A DNA stretch of 64,000 nt, from contig JAZRBM010000013.1 in the NCBI GenBank assembly GCA_045635085.1, positions 124,001-188,000 on the forward strand, written 5' to 3'. A program made the translations under genes and the position numbers. The notes beneath the pieces were generated by a model. It ran no database searches. It worked only from the letters and a program-made list of their open reading frames with translations, and was not told where the DNA came from. Shown in pieces: positions 34,207-43,937 of the stretch. The stretch is from Congzhengia sp045635085 (lineage in GTDB: Bacteria; Bacillota; Clostridia; UBA1381; UBA9506). The first letter of the stretch is position 1, and each line of letters starts with the position of its first letter.

Positions 34207-35100
34207 TTATCGCGTTGCTCTTGCAAGTTTTTTCTTTTTAGACATTGATTTAAAACCTGCCCAGATAGAACCTGCTAAAAATACACTTGAATATGTTCCT
34301 GCAAGTAAGCCGATGATCAAAGGAATAGCGAACTCTCTGATTGAATCAACGCCTAAAACATAGAGTAAAATAACAGGAACAATTGTTGTAAGTGTTGTAT
34401 AGAGTGAACGTCTTAATGTCTGAGAAATACTTGTGTTTACTAGTGTTTTAATTTCTCTCATAGCTTTTCCCTGATTTTCACGGATGCGGTCAAAAACAAC
34501 AATTGTGTTGTTGATAGAATAACCTATAATCGTGAGCAATGCTGCAATGAAGTTTGCGTTAATCGGAAGTCTGAATATTGCATAAAATGAAAGCATTATC
34601 AAAACGTCGTGTATTAAGCAGATAACAGCAGATATACCAGTAAAAAATTCAAATCTTATAGTAATATATACAAGCATCAAAAGACATGCAATAAAAACTG
34701 CTTTTAAAGCCTGCTGACGAAGTTCAGAACCCATTGTTGCTGATACGTCTTCAACCTGGATAAAAGCTGTGCTTCTGTCAAGTGAGTACTTTTCAACCAA
34801 ACTTGTCTGGATTTTATCTCTTACATCGCGTTCGATAGGTGTTGTTTGTATAATAACAACGTTACCATCAGATTTTGTTGCCCTTATGCTTTCTATTGAA
34901 GAGTCAGCAGATTTAACTACCTCTTTAACCTCATCAATGTCAACGATTTTGCCCATATCAACTGACATAGTCATACCGCCTGTAAAGTCAACGTCCTGAA
35001 CAAATCCGCCGTTAACAAAGAAAAATACAACACCTAAAATTATGATTATTGCAGGGATTAGAAAATAAATTTTAGCCTTATCAATAATGTTAAGCTTCAT
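34207..35100 (-). CDS. secF: Protein translocase subunit SecF
   Basis: Membrane subunit that, with SecD, uses the proton or sodium gradient to pull proteins through SecYEG. Six transmembrane helices with the periplasmic loop (about 35-130) and the conserved DVDFTGGMTM, then IGYSINNTIVVFDRIREN, are present. Length 297 is normal. secD stop and secF start overlap (TAATG), giving translational coupling. Confidence 0.95.
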   Translation of the reverse strand: MKLNIIDKAKIYFLIPAIIIILGVVFFFVNGGFVQDVDFTGGMTMSVDMGKIVDIDEVKEVVKSADSSIESIRATKSDGNVVIIQTTPIERDVRDKIQTSLVEKYSLDRSTAFIQVEDVSATMGSELRQQALKAVFIACLLMLVYITIRFEFFTGISAVICLIHDVLIMLSFYAIFRLPINANFIAALLTIIGYSINNTIVVFDRIRENQGKAMREIKTLVNTSISQTLRRSLYTTLTTIVPVILLYVLGVDSIREFAIPLIIGLLAGTYSSVFLAGSIWAGFKSMSKKKKLARATR

Positions 35101-36398
35101 TACTTTGTACCCCCTTTTTTCTTGTTTAAACCGTACCAGGATTTTCTCTTTAGATTAAGACCTACAATAAGATTTACAAGGTACTTGGTAACAAATATAG
35201 CAGTGAACATACTAACTAATGTACCGATTGTAAGTGTTACGGCAAAGCCCTTGATTGCACCTGTACCAAATATATAAAGAACAACTGCAGCGATTATTGT
35301 TGTGACGTTGGAGTCAACGATTGCAATAAATGCTCTGTTAAAACCAGAAACAACTGCCGTTTTAATGGTCTTACCAATAGCGAGTTCTTCTTTAATTCTT
35401 TCAAAGATAATAACGTTCGCATCGACTGCCATACCAAATGAAAGAATAATACCTGCAATACCAGAGAGGCTTAAGTTAATTCTAAACAGTGTTGTTATAT
35501 AAATAACGATTGCAACATAAGCGAGTAGTGCAATATCTGCTGCAAAACCAAGTGCTCTGTAAGTTAGGAGCATAAATATAAGAATTAAAACAAGAGCAAT
35601 AGCTGCAGCAAGCAAGCTTGTGTTTAAGGCTTTTTCTCCGAGTGTAGGTCCAATGGAGTTTAGTTCTACATCCTTAATAGCAAAGGGGAGATTACCAGAA
35701 TTGATTAATGCTGCCAACTCTGATGTTTCAGATGAATCTGTAAAGCCACCTGATATAATACATTCTTTTTGATTTATAGCTGTTTCAACTCTAGGCTGTG
35801 AGATAACCTCTTCATCGAGCATAATAGCGATAAAGTTGCTACCTTCAGGTTTTGAAGCAGCAATAGATGTAGCCTGGGAGAATTTTTCGACGCCTGAATC
35901 TTTAAGAATCAATTTAACGTGATGTTCAGATAAGCCTGTTTCTGTAGTCTGACCATATGCTGCAACGGCAGAATCAACATCTTCTGCTTCTAAAACTGTA
36001 TTTCCGTCAGAATCTTTAAAAGATAAAACGGCTGTCTGACCTAATGTTTTTACAGCTTGCTGGGGATCCTGTATAGCAGGAATTTCAATTCTTACTTTCT
36101 TTTCGCCTTGTCTTGAAACTGTAGCTTCGCTGTAGCCAAGATTGTCGAGACGATTTCTCATTACGTTTTCTACTGATTTCATCTGTTCATCAGTAACGTT
36201 ATCCGCCTGCGCCTCGTATGTAATAACTGAACCGCCTACAAGGTCAAGTCCTTGTCTTATGCCCCAATCTTTGTCTAATGCATCGGGGTAAAAGATCTTG
36301 TAACCAAACAAACTTATGTTTAATCCGCCAAGCACGACAGAAAGCGCTGTAACGATTACAAGTAAGGCGATTATTAACTTCGCGATACTCTTTTTCAT
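35100..36398 (-). CDS. secD: Protein translocase subunit SecD
   Basis: Partner of SecF. The N-terminal helix (about 7-28), the conserved RQGLDLVGGSVITYEA, an extracytoplasmic P1-like domain, and five C-terminal transmembrane helices with FGMAVDANVIIFERIKEEL are visible. The start is ATG 36398 (432 residues), behind GGAGG at 36406-36410, not the longer frame to 36428, which overlaps the promoter. secD and secF are separate here, unlike the fused SecDF of Bacillus. Confidence 0.95.
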   Translation of the reverse strand: MKKSIAKLIIALLVIVTALSVVLGGLNISLFGYKIFYPDALDKDWGIRQGLDLVGGSVITYEAQADNVTDEQMKSVENVMRNRLDNLGYSEATVSRQGEKKVRIEIPAIQDPQQAVKTLGQTAVLSFKDSDGNTVLEAEDVDSAVAAYGQTTETGLSEHHVKLILKDSGVEKFSQATSIAASKPEGSNFIAIMLDEEVISQPRVETAINQKECIISGGFTDSSETSELAALINSGNLPFAIKDVELNSIGPTLGEKALNTSLLAAAIALVLILIFMLLTYRALGFAADIALLAYVAIVIYITTLFRINLSLSGIAGIILSFGMAVDANVIIFERIKEELAIGKTIKTAVVSGFNRAFIAIVDSNVTTIIAAVVLYIFGTGAIKGFAVTLTIGTLVSMFTAIFVTKYLVNLIVGLNLKRKSWYGLNKKKGGTK

Positions 36399-36429
36399 TT
36401 GTTTTCCTCCTTTAAAATCGCATAGCAAT

Positions 36430-36458
36430 ATTATATAATTTTATTTTATTTAAGTCAA
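36430..36458 (-). promoter_or_regulatory. Predicted sigma-A promoter of secD-secF
   Basis: On the minus strand TTGACT (36458-36453) and TATAAT (36435-36430) are separated by 17 nt. Confidence 0.7.
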
Positions 36459-36515
36459 CACAAAAATAGAAAAAATGATAAAAAGTTTAATTTATATAAA
36501 AATTAAAATTATCAC

Positions 36516-36544
36516 TTGAAAAATATAAAATAATATGTTAGAAT
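36516..36544 (+). promoter_or_regulatory. Predicted promoter of the pheST T-box transcript
   Basis: TTGAAA (36516-36521) and TAGAAT (36539-36544) are separated by 17 nt; the transcript would start near 36551, just before the T-box fold. Confidence 0.6.
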
Positions 36545-36550
36545 GTAATA

Positions 36551-36817
36551 AGTTAAATATTGGTGAAACAATGATGAAGCAAAGTAACCACGCAAACACC
36601 ACTAAAGAGAGAGTTTCTCTATAGGCTGTGAGGAAACTCGGTTAAGGCGTCAGGCGAAATTTCACTTCGGAGTTCTGCATTTGAAAATTTACAGTAGGGT
36701 GCAGCGAGTAGTGTCCGTAAGGCATGAAAAAGAGTGCTTCTTATGATTACTAAGAAGAATTTGGGTGGTACCGCGGATTTATAGTTGTCCGTCCCTTGTG
36801 GGGCAGACAACTTTTTA
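36551..36817 (+). promoter_or_regulatory. T-box riboswitch, predicted to sense tRNA-Phe
   Basis: A leader that reads uncharged tRNA and lets transcription proceed only when charging is low. The T-box sequence TGGGTGGTACCGCGG is at 36762-36776. The candidate specifier is TTC (Phe) at 36661-36663, just before ACTTCGGAG, in the usual position at the end of the specifier loop; AGAGAG at about 36606 opens Stem I. A terminator stem follows. The downstream pheS-pheT genes agree with a Phe codon. Confidence 0.93.
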
Positions 36818-36821
36818 TTTT
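36784..36821 (+). terminator. T-box regulated terminator
   Basis: The stem GTTGTC..CCC (36784-36795) pairs with GGG..GACAAC (36800-36811) with two internal mismatches, then TTTTTATTTT. Its 5' arm follows the T-box sequence that would form the competing antiterminator. Confidence 0.85.
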
Positions 36822-36891
36822 GTCCCATGAACCTGCTGTGGATTGCTCATGCCGCAGCGGAATTATTTGTTGAGCAGAAAGGTTTAAAGTT

Positions 36892-37911
36892 ATGAAGGAA
36901 CAATTGTTGGCAATCAAAAAGTCGGCAGAAGAAAAGCTGTCAGGGTTAACATCTTTACAGGAGCTGGAGGATCTAAGAATCTGTGTTCTTGGTAAAAAAG
37001 GCGAACTCACACAGGTACTTCGTCAGATGGGTGGTTTATCAGCTGATGAGCGTCCAGTAATCGGAGCTTTGGCAAATGAGGTAAGAGAAGCTATTGAAAA
37101 CGCACTTTCTGAGAAGAAAGACGGCTTGTTATCTGCAGAACGTGAGAAAAAATTAGCAAATGAAGTAATAGACGTTACAATGGCAGGCAAAAAACCTGAA
37201 ATTGGCGGACTTCATCCAATTACAAAGGTTTTGGATGAAGTTAAAAATATATTCTTAGGTATGGGATTTTCAATTGCAGAAGGTCCTGATATTGAGCTTG
37301 ATTATTATAATTTTGAGGCTTTAAATATTCCTAAAGAGCATCCTGCACGTGATACGCAGGATACGTTCTATGTAAGTGATAATGTTGTACTTCGTACACA
37401 GACATCTCCTATGCAGATTCGTGTCATGGAGCACGCAAAACCACCTATCAGAATTATCGCTCCTGGCAGAGTTTACAGAAGTGATGCAGTTGATGCTACA
37501 CACTCTCCTGTATTTCATCAGATTGAGGGGCTTGTTGTTGATAAAGGCATCACAATGGCAGATTTAAAGGGGACACTTGAGCAGTTTATTCAATCTCTCT
37601 ATGGAAAAGATGCTAAAATCAGACTTCGTCCTCATCACTTCCCGTTTACAGAACCTAGTGCTGAAGTAGACGTTTCATGCTTTGTGTGTGGCGGTAAGGG
37701 TTGTCGCGTTTGTAAGGGCGAGGGATTTATAGAAATTCTAGGTGCAGGCATGGTGCATCCTGACGTACTTCGTCGTTGTAATATTGATCCTGATGAGTAT
37801 AGTGGATTTGCTTTCGGCTTGGGTCTTGAGCGTATTGTAATGAGAAGAATGAACATTGATGATATGCGTAACCTATACGAAAATGATGTAAGATTTTTAA
37901 AGCAGTTTTAA
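36892..37911 (+). CDS. pheS: Phenylalanyl-tRNA synthetase alpha subunit
   Basis: Catalytic subunit of the heterotetrameric enzyme. An N-terminal coiled coil (1-85) precedes the class II core: motif 1-region GLHPITKVLDEVKNIFLGMGF, motif 2 RIIAPGRVYRSDAVDATHSPVFHQIEG, and motif 3 GFAFGLGLERIVMRRMNIDDMR. Length 339 is standard. It is first in the T-box-controlled unit and followed by pheT after 22 nt. Confidence 0.98.
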   Translation: MKEQLLAIKKSAEEKLSGLTSLQELEDLRICVLGKKGELTQVLRQMGGLSADERPVIGALANEVREAIENALSEKKDGLLSAEREKKLANEVIDVTMAGKKPEIGGLHPITKVLDEVKNIFLGMGFSIAEGPDIELDYYNFEALNIPKEHPARDTQDTFYVSDNVVLRTQTSPMQIRVMEHAKPPIRIIAPGRVYRSDAVDATHSPVFHQIEGLVVDKGITMADLKGTLEQFIQSLYGKDAKIRLRPHHFPFTEPSAEVDVSCFVCGGKGCRVCKGEGFIEILGAGMVHPDVLRRCNIDPDEYSGFAFGLGLERIVMRRMNIDDMRNLYENDVRFLKQF

Positions 37912-37933
37912 TTAAGAAGGAGAGGTAAAAAAT

Positions 37934-40306
37934 ATGAAATTACCATTAAGTTGGCTTTCTGATTATACAGATATGTCAGGAATTACTCCCCAGGAATACA
38001 ATCATGCACTTACTATGTCAGGTTCAAAGGTTGAGGGTATAGAAAATATAGGGGATAAGATACAAAACATAGTAACAGGCAAAATTTTAAGTGTGGAAAA
38101 GCATCCTGATGCTGACAAGTTAAAGGTTTGCATGTTAGATGTCGGAGAAGAAGTGTTGCAAATAGTAACAGGTGCAGATAATGTAAAGCCTGGCCAGACA
38201 GTTCCGGTTGCTAAAGATGGCGCACTTCTTCCTGATGGTACAAAAATCAAAAAAGGAAAACTCCGTGGTGTAGAATCTAATGGCATGCTTTGCTCTTATG
38301 AGGAAATCGGTATGACACAGGAAGATTTTCCTGATGCTGAGTATGGTATTTTGATTTTAGAAGACGGACTTCCGCTGGGAAAAGATATCAAAGAGGTATT
38401 TGGTTTAGATAATCCTGTGGTTGAATTTGAAATCACGTCAAATCGCCCTGATTGTTTTAGTGTAATTGGGTTAGCAAGAGAAACAGCTGTTACATTTAAC
38501 AGACCTTTTTCTGTTCACGAACCAATAGTAAAGGGTTCTGGTGATGACATAAACAACTATATTAAAATAAATGTAGAAGAGCCAAAACTTTGTAAGCGTT
38601 ACACTGCAAAAATGGTTAAGAATGTAAAAATCGGGCCATCTCCTTCTTGGATGGTTAAAAGACTGCAGTCATGCGGTATACGTTCAATTAACAATATTGT
38701 GGATATCACAAATTATGTCTTGTTGGAATATGGTCAGCCTATGCACGCCTTTGATATGTCATATTTAGAAGGTGAAGAAATTAATGTTCGCAGAGCTTAT
38801 AATGGAGAAATAATGACCACGCTTGATGAGGTTGAACATACACTTGATGATTCTATGCTTATGATTTGTGACGGAAAAAAGCCCGTTGCGGTTGCAGGTG
38901 TAATGGGAGGACTTAATTCAGAAGTTCGCGAAAACACAAATACAGTTTTGTTTGAGTCGGCAACTTTCTTAGGCTCATCTGTTCGTATTACAGCTAAAAA
39001 GCTGGGTTTAAGAACAGAAAGCTCATCAAGATACGAAAAGGGATTAGACACCGAAAATACACTTCCTGCGGTTATGCGTGCGTGTGAATTAGTAGAAGAG
39101 CTTGGTTGTGGTGAGGTTGTTGATGGGATCATTGATGTTTATGGAACAAAACCTGAATTAGTAACAATCAAATTCGAACCAGAAAGAATTAATAATTTTA
39201 TTGGCTTTAATGTTCCTGTCGATGTAATGGTTAAAACCTTGACAGATTTAGGATTTAAAGTAAATGACGATGTTATAACAGTTCCGACATTTCGGCCTGA
39301 TGTGCTCTGTTTTAATGATATAGCAGAGGAAGTTGCACGTATGTACGGGTACGATAAAATTCCGTCAACACTTATGGACGGCGACACTACAGTTGGTATC
39401 AAGACTTACAGTCAACAGTTAGAGGACAGGGTAAAGAATACATTAGTTGGTGCAGGCCTGTATGAAACGCTGGTATTCAGCTTTACAAATCCTAATATTT
39501 TTGAAAAATTAAATATAAGCTTAGAAAGCACACTCCGAAATGCTGTAGAAATCAAAAACCCATTGGGTGTTGAAAATTCAATCATGAGAACAACAGCTAT
39601 TGCATCTATCATGGAAGTTGTAGCGAGAAACGAAAGCTTTAAAGCGGAGAATGTAAGACTTTTTGAGCTTGGTAAAATCTATTTACCTCAAGATGGCGAA
39701 GACTTGCCTGAGGAAAGAAGAGTAGTTACGATTGGCATGTATGGAAAATGTGATTTCTTTGACTTAAAGGGTGTAGTTGAGATTATGCTTGATGATTTAG
39801 GAATTTATAAGCGTTCTTTCGACCCTGATAAGACAAACGCGACATTTCATCCCGGCAGATGTGCATCTTTGATAGCAGGTGGTAAGAAAATAGGTGTATT
39901 AGGTCAGATTCATCCACTGGTAGCTGAAAACTACGGTGTTTCAAATGATGTATATATTGCTGAAATTGACTTTGAAGATATATTAAAACTGGCAAAAACT
40001 GATAAGACATTCAAAAAACTTCCTAAATATCCTGCGTCGCAGCGTGACCTTGCTTTTTTAGCTGATGACACTGTTTTGGCAGCTCAGATTGAAAATGTAA
40101 TCAAGAAAAGATCGGGCAATATATTTGAAAGCTTGACCTTGTTTGATGTATACAAAGGAAGTCCGATACCTGAAGGCAAAAAATCAATGGCTTATACAGT
40201 AGTATTCCGTGATGAGAACAAGACCCTGACAGATGAGGATATTAATCCAATAATTGAAAATATCTTAAAAGAGCTTGCTGATAAATTAGATGTAAAATTA
40301 AGATAA
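37934..40306 (+). CDS. pheT: Phenylalanyl-tRNA synthetase beta subunit
   Basis: Structural and editing subunit with tRNA contacts. The tRNA-binding (OB-fold) domain is at about 40-150 (GKILSVEKHPDADKLKVCMLDVG), followed by B3/B4 editing, B5 (about 405-475) and the C-terminal anticodon-binding FDX-ACB domain (about 695-790; FKKLPKYPASQRDLAFL). 790 residues is normal. Confidence 0.97.
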   Translation: MKLPLSWLSDYTDMSGITPQEYNHALTMSGSKVEGIENIGDKIQNIVTGKILSVEKHPDADKLKVCMLDVGEEVLQIVTGADNVKPGQTVPVAKDGALLPDGTKIKKGKLRGVESNGMLCSYEEIGMTQEDFPDAEYGILILEDGLPLGKDIKEVFGLDNPVVEFEITSNRPDCFSVIGLARETAVTFNRPFSVHEPIVKGSGDDINNYIKINVEEPKLCKRYTAKMVKNVKIGPSPSWMVKRLQSCGIRSINNIVDITNYVLLEYGQPMHAFDMSYLEGEEINVRRAYNGEIMTTLDEVEHTLDDSMLMICDGKKPVAVAGVMGGLNSEVRENTNTVLFESATFLGSSVRITAKKLGLRTESSSRYEKGLDTENTLPAVMRACELVEELGCGEVVDGIIDVYGTKPELVTIKFEPERINNFIGFNVPVDVMVKTLTDLGFKVNDDVITVPTFRPDVLCFNDIAEEVARMYGYDKIPSTLMDGDTTVGIKTYSQQLEDRVKNTLVGAGLYETLVFSFTNPNIFEKLNISLESTLRNAVEIKNPLGVENSIMRTTAIASIMEVVARNESFKAENVRLFELGKIYLPQDGEDLPEERRVVTIGMYGKCDFFDLKGVVEIMLDDLGIYKRSFDPDKTNATFHPGRCASLIAGGKKIGVLGQIHPLVAENYGVSNDVYIAEIDFEDILKLAKTDKTFKKLPKYPASQRDLAFLADDTVLAAQIENVIKKRSGNIFESLTLFDVYKGSPIPEGKKSMAYTVVFRDENKTLTDEDINPIIENILKELADKLDVKLR

Positions 40307-40363
40307 AAAGAAATTTTGTGCATAAGTGTGTTGTTTTAAATGCGGTTTTGGAGGCTGAAGGCA

Positions 40364-40618
40364 ATGCTTAATAGATACAGAAAGCAGATAGATAAAGTTG
40401 ATAAAAGGCTTGTCAAGCTTATTGAAAAGCGCCTTGATATTGCAAAAAAAATAGGAGAATATAAAAGGGTGCATAATATGGAAATTTATGCACCCGAACG
40501 TGAAAAAATGGTGCTTGATAAAGTCGTTTTTTCGACGAAAAATCCCCAATATAAAAAATGCACAACAGAGTTTTATGAAAAGATGTTACAGATATCTAAG
40601 GAAATTCAGGAAAAATAG
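40364..40618 (+). CDS. Chorismate mutase, AroQ type
   Basis: Converts chorismate to prephenate, the first step toward Phe and Tyr. The 84-residue all-helical protein has the AroQ signature: RKQIDKVDKRLVKLIEKR, IGEYKR and the active-site PEREKMVLDKV. It stands alone, without a fused dehydratase. ATG 40364 is chosen for GGAGG at 40350-40354 and correct spacing; an earlier in-frame start at 40340 lacks it. Being within the pheST transcript, it may respond to tRNA-Phe charging. Confidence 0.85.
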   Translation: MLNRYRKQIDKVDKRLVKLIEKRLDIAKKIGEYKRVHNMEIYAPEREKMVLDKVVFSTKNPQYKKCTTEFYEKMLQISKEIQEK

Positions 40619-40626
40619 GTGAATAT

Positions 40627-41106
40627 ATGAAAAAATATTTAAAATACGGATTGCTGATATTTACTGCATTAATTGTAATAATTCTTCTATTAATAAGCTT
40701 AAATAAAGCAATTCCCAAAAAAAATAATCTTACCTGCAGCATAATGGTGGATTGCAGTGATATTTTAACTGATGTTAATTTGTTAAAAGAGGAAAAACGT
40801 TTACTGCTCCCTGATGACGGAGTAATATATGAATTTTCCGGCGCCGCCTTTTCTGACGGAGAAACGGCATTTGATGTTTTAGAAAGAGAACTAAAAAAGG
40901 AAAAAATCCATATAGATTTTTCAATTACACCTGTATACAACACAGTATACATCAAGGGAATAGGCAACATTTATGAACGTGATTGTGGAGAACGTTCGGG
41001 ATGGACATATTTTGTAAATAATGAATCTCCTTCTGTTGGTGCATCTGACTATAAGCTGAAAGATGGAGACAATATAGTGTTTACATATAAAATTAAAGCA
41101 TATTAA
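40627..41106 (+). CDS. Membrane-anchored DUF4430 domain protein
   Basis: A 159-residue protein with an N-terminal transmembrane or signal-anchor helix (residues 7-27), then an extracellular domain of the DUF4430 type, the fold related to the transcobalamin C-terminal domain. Conserved features are GETAFDVLERELKKE (near 75-90), YIKGIGNIYE, the GWTYFVNNESPSVGASDYKLKDGDNIVFTY tail. Some DUF4430 proteins bind corrinoids or sit in adhesins; here there is one domain and the ligand is unknown. It is 8 nt after the chorismate mutase gene and ends in a strong terminator. Confidence 0.8.
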   Translation: MKKYLKYGLLIFTALIVIILLLISLNKAIPKKNNLTCSIMVDCSDILTDVNLLKEEKRLLLPDDGVIYEFSGAAFSDGETAFDVLERELKKEKIHIDFSITPVYNTVYIKGIGNIYERDCGERSGWTYFVNNESPSVGASDYKLKDGDNIVFTYKIKAY

Positions 41107-41142
41107 AAAAATACTTCAGCTTATGCTGAAGTATTTTTTTTT
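41107..41142. terminator. Bidirectional terminator after the pheST unit
   Basis: The 14-bp stem AAAAATACTTCAGC (41107-41120) pairs with GCTGAAGTATTTTT (41125-41138), with a TTAT loop. It lies between this unit and the convergent dusB. Confidence 0.85.
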
Positions 41143-41158
41143 AATATATCAGATATAT

Positions 41159-42097
41159 TTAAAATATCTGGTTTGCCAGTTCTTTTATTTCTTTGTAGGT
41201 TTTAACTGTAAAGGCTTGTGCTTTTAATTTATTTGAATGGGGGATTCCTTTCAAATACCAGGCAAAATGTTTTCTCATTTCGGCAGCACCAAGCTTTTCC
41301 GGTTTATATTCTTTCATAAGTTCAATATGACGGAGCAAAGCTTTTTTTCTGTCTGTTAAATCGATATTGTATTCTTTGCCATTAAACCCTGCCTTTATTT
41401 CGCTAAAAATAAAAGGGTTTCCTAGACTGCCGCGGCCGATCATAAAACTTTCACAACCTGTTTTTGACAGTATTTCTTTGGCACTGTTGATATCTACTAC
41501 ATCTCCGTTGGCAATAACCGGAATTTTCACGGCACTGCGCACTTTTTTTATTATATCGTAGTCAGCGTGCCCTGAGTAAAATTGCTCCTTGCATCTTCCG
41601 TGAACTGTAACTGCAGAGATACCGGAGTTTTCCATAACTTTTGCAAATGATACGGCATTTATAGTATTTTTATCCCAACCTGCACGAAACTTAACGCTTA
41701 CAGGAATTGAAACGGAGGAAACTACAGCTTCTGCTATTTTTCCGGCTAAAACTTCGTCGCGCATCAGCGAACATCCATCGCCATTTTTTACGATTTTAGG
41801 AGCGGGGCATCCCATATTGATATCTATATAAGAAACGCCCATATCTTCTAAAATTTTAGCGGCTTCTGACATAACGTCAGGCTCATTTCCAAATAGCTGA
41901 ACTATAAGGGGAGCCTCTATTTCATTGGTCATTAAAAGCTCGTTGGTTTTTTTATCTTTATAATTAAGGCCACGAGAACTCACCATCTCAGAAACTACCA
42001 AATCAGCGCCATATTCTTTGCAGAGGGTGCGAAAAGCTAAATCGGTTATTCCTGCCATAGGAGCAAGAAAAATTTTGTTATTATAAAAATTTGTCAT
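41159..42097 (-). CDS. dusB: tRNA-dihydrouridine synthase DusB
   Basis: An FMN enzyme reducing uridines in tRNA D loops. The TIM-barrel start APMAGITDLAFRTLCKEYGADLVVSEMVSS, catalytic-Cys motif DINMGCPAPKIVKNGDGCSLM, VTVHGRCKEQFYSGHADY, and IANGDV are diagnostic; 312 residues is normal. It is the last gene of the minus-strand pot unit, 1 nt after potD, perhaps by chance adjacency. Confidence 0.95.
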   Translation of the reverse strand: MTNFYNNKIFLAPMAGITDLAFRTLCKEYGADLVVSEMVSSRGLNYKDKKTNELLMTNEIEAPLIVQLFGNEPDVMSEAAKILEDMGVSYIDINMGCPAPKIVKNGDGCSLMRDEVLAGKIAEAVVSSVSIPVSVKFRAGWDKNTINAVSFAKVMENSGISAVTVHGRCKEQFYSGHADYDIIKKVRSAVKIPVIANGDVVDINSAKEILSKTGCESFMIGRGSLGNPFIFSEIKAGFNGKEYNIDLTDRKKALLRHIELMKEYKPEKLGAAEMRKHFAWYLKGIPHSNKLKAQAFTVKTYKEIKELANQIF

Positions 42098-42098
42098 A

Positions 42099-43139
42099 TT
42101 AGTTTGAAGCCATTATTTCATTCCAGATTTGTAAGTATTTCTGGTTTATTTTATCGCTGCTCACAAGCATTTCGCTCATTTTGAGCACATCATCTTCAGG
42201 ATATAATCCCTTGTTGTTTTTTATTTCATCCGGAAGGAGCTTTAAGCCTTCTGTATTTGTGCAACCATAGAAGGTTTCAAGCGCGTTTTGTGCAGATATC
42301 TCAGGCTTGTGCATATAATTTATAAAGCATTCACCGCCTGCTTTGTTCTGTGCATTTTTGGGAATAACCATAGCATCTACGCAATAAATTGTACCGTTTT
42401 GGGGAATAGTGTACTTTAAGCTTTCTTTCTCAGACATTGCTTTGCCTGCTTCTCCTGAATATACTAACCCCATATATCCTTCGCCTGAAATTATCTTGTC
42501 TTTAACTTCATCTGTAACGTAGCCTAAAACCAGTGAACGCTGTGATAAAAGCGCTGCTTTTGCAGCCTCTAATTCTGTATCCTCTGTTGAATTAACAGAA
42601 TAGCCGAGCTTCTTTAAAGTCATGCCTATAGAATCTCTTACAGAATCTAGCATAAATATTTTGCCTTTGTACTTTTCATTCCACATAACTGACATGTCGT
42701 TAACTTCGTCTGACACTTTATTGCTGTCATATAAAATGCCCACTGTTGACCACATATATGGAACTGAATATTTATTGTCCTCATCGTAGTAAGGATTCTT
42801 AAATGTTTCGTTTACATACTGATAGTTTGGGATATTGTTAAAATCTAGGGGCTGAACCAAATCTTCGCGAATCAGCCTGTCAATCATATAGTCAGAGGGA
42901 ATCAAAACATCGTATGACGTTGTTTTTATTTTTGTATACATATCCTCATTTGATGCAAACTCACTATATACAACTTTATAGCCCGTTTCCTGTTCAAATT
43001 TTTCTATAACATCACTGCCAATATATTCAGAGGCGTTAAATACCCTGATTACCTTCGAATGATCAGTTCCGCATCCTGAAAGGGTTACTATACAAAGTGC
43101 AAAAACAAAGATTAAAATCAAAGATATAATTTTTTTCAT
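42099..43139 (-). CDS. potD: Spermidine/putrescine-binding lipoprotein PotD
   Basis: The solute-binding component of a polyamine ABC importer. A lipoprotein signal with lipobox LSGC (Cys22) precedes a type II periplasmic-binding fold. VFNASEYIGSDVIEKFEQETGYKVVYSEF and SVPYMWSTVGILYDS are typical of PotD/PotF. Its length, 346 residues, is normal. It follows potC after a 27-nt gap. Confidence 0.93.
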   Translation of the reverse strand: MKKIISLILIFVFALCIVTLSGCGTDHSKVIRVFNASEYIGSDVIEKFEQETGYKVVYSEFASNEDMYTKIKTTSYDVLIPSDYMIDRLIREDLVQPLDFNNIPNYQYVNETFKNPYYDEDNKYSVPYMWSTVGILYDSNKVSDEVNDMSVMWNEKYKGKIFMLDSVRDSIGMTLKKLGYSVNSTEDTELEAAKAALLSQRSLVLGYVTDEVKDKIISGEGYMGLVYSGEAGKAMSEKESLKYTIPQNGTIYCVDAMVIPKNAQNKAGGECFINYMHKPEISAQNALETFYGCTNTEGLKLLPDEIKNNKGLYPEDDVLKMSEMLVSSDKINQKYLQIWNEIMASN

Positions 43140-43166
43140 TTCATCATACTCCTTTTTGATATTTTG

Positions 43167-43937
43167 TTAAGCTCTTTTAGCAGCCTTGGCATTTCTTATA
43201 TTAATAACAACCAAGAGCATTAATATAACTGCAAACATCAGCGCAGATAAAGCATTAATTGATGGGCTTACGCCTTTTTTAGCTGCGTTATATATGAGGA
43301 TGGACAAGTTTTCCACCCCGGGACCAGTAGTAAAATAGCTGACGATAAAATCGTCAATAGAAAGCGTGAATGCCATCAAAAATCCGGTTATAACTCCGGG
43401 CATTATTTCAGGAATAGTAACCTTCCACGTAGCTAATGCAGGTGTCGCGCCCAAATCAAGAGCCGCTTCATATGTTTTATTGTCTGCTTGTTTTAATTTT
43501 GGCAATACAGAAAGTATCACATAAGGTATACAAAATGCCATATGAGCCAAAATCAATGTAAATATGCCGGTTGGCAATTTTGCAATGTAAAACAATAACA
43601 TCAGCGAAATACCTGTAACAATATCGGGATTAAGTACAGGCAACATATTTATATTTAAAACAGTAGTCTTTTGCCATTTTTTTAACGAAGTGATGCCGAT
43701 TGCTGCAATAGTTCCTATAATAGTAGAAAGTATGGCAGCTACACTTGCAACGAGCAGAGTATTATAAAGTGCTGTCATAATTTGCGTGTCACTTAAAAGC
43801 TCTGCATACCATTTAAACGAAAAGCCTGTCCAAACGCGATACTTTGATTCGTTGAATGAATAAATAATCAAAATAATGATTGGTGCATACAAAAAGAGGA
43901 GTACTAAATATAAATACAGCTTTTGAACCTTTTTCAT
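43167..43937 (-). CDS. potC: Spermidine/putrescine ABC transporter permease PotC
   Basis: A six-helix permease of 256 residues with the EAA loop EAALDLGATPALATWKVTIPEIMPG that contacts the ATPase. FSIDDFIVSYFTTGPG-type segment (here LSIDDFIVSYFTTGPG) is characteristic of PotC. It overlaps potB by 4 nt. Confidence 0.94.
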   Translation of the reverse strand: MKKVQKLYLYLVLLFLYAPIIILIIYSFNESKYRVWTGFSFKWYAELLSDTQIMTALYNTLLVASVAAILSTIIGTIAAIGITSLKKWQKTTVLNINMLPVLNPDIVTGISLMLLFYIAKLPTGIFTLILAHMAFCIPYVILSVLPKLKQADNKTYEAALDLGATPALATWKVTIPEIMPGVITGFLMAFTLSIDDFIVSYFTTGPGVENLSILIYNAAKKGVSPSINALSALMFAVILMLLVVINIRNAKAAKRA

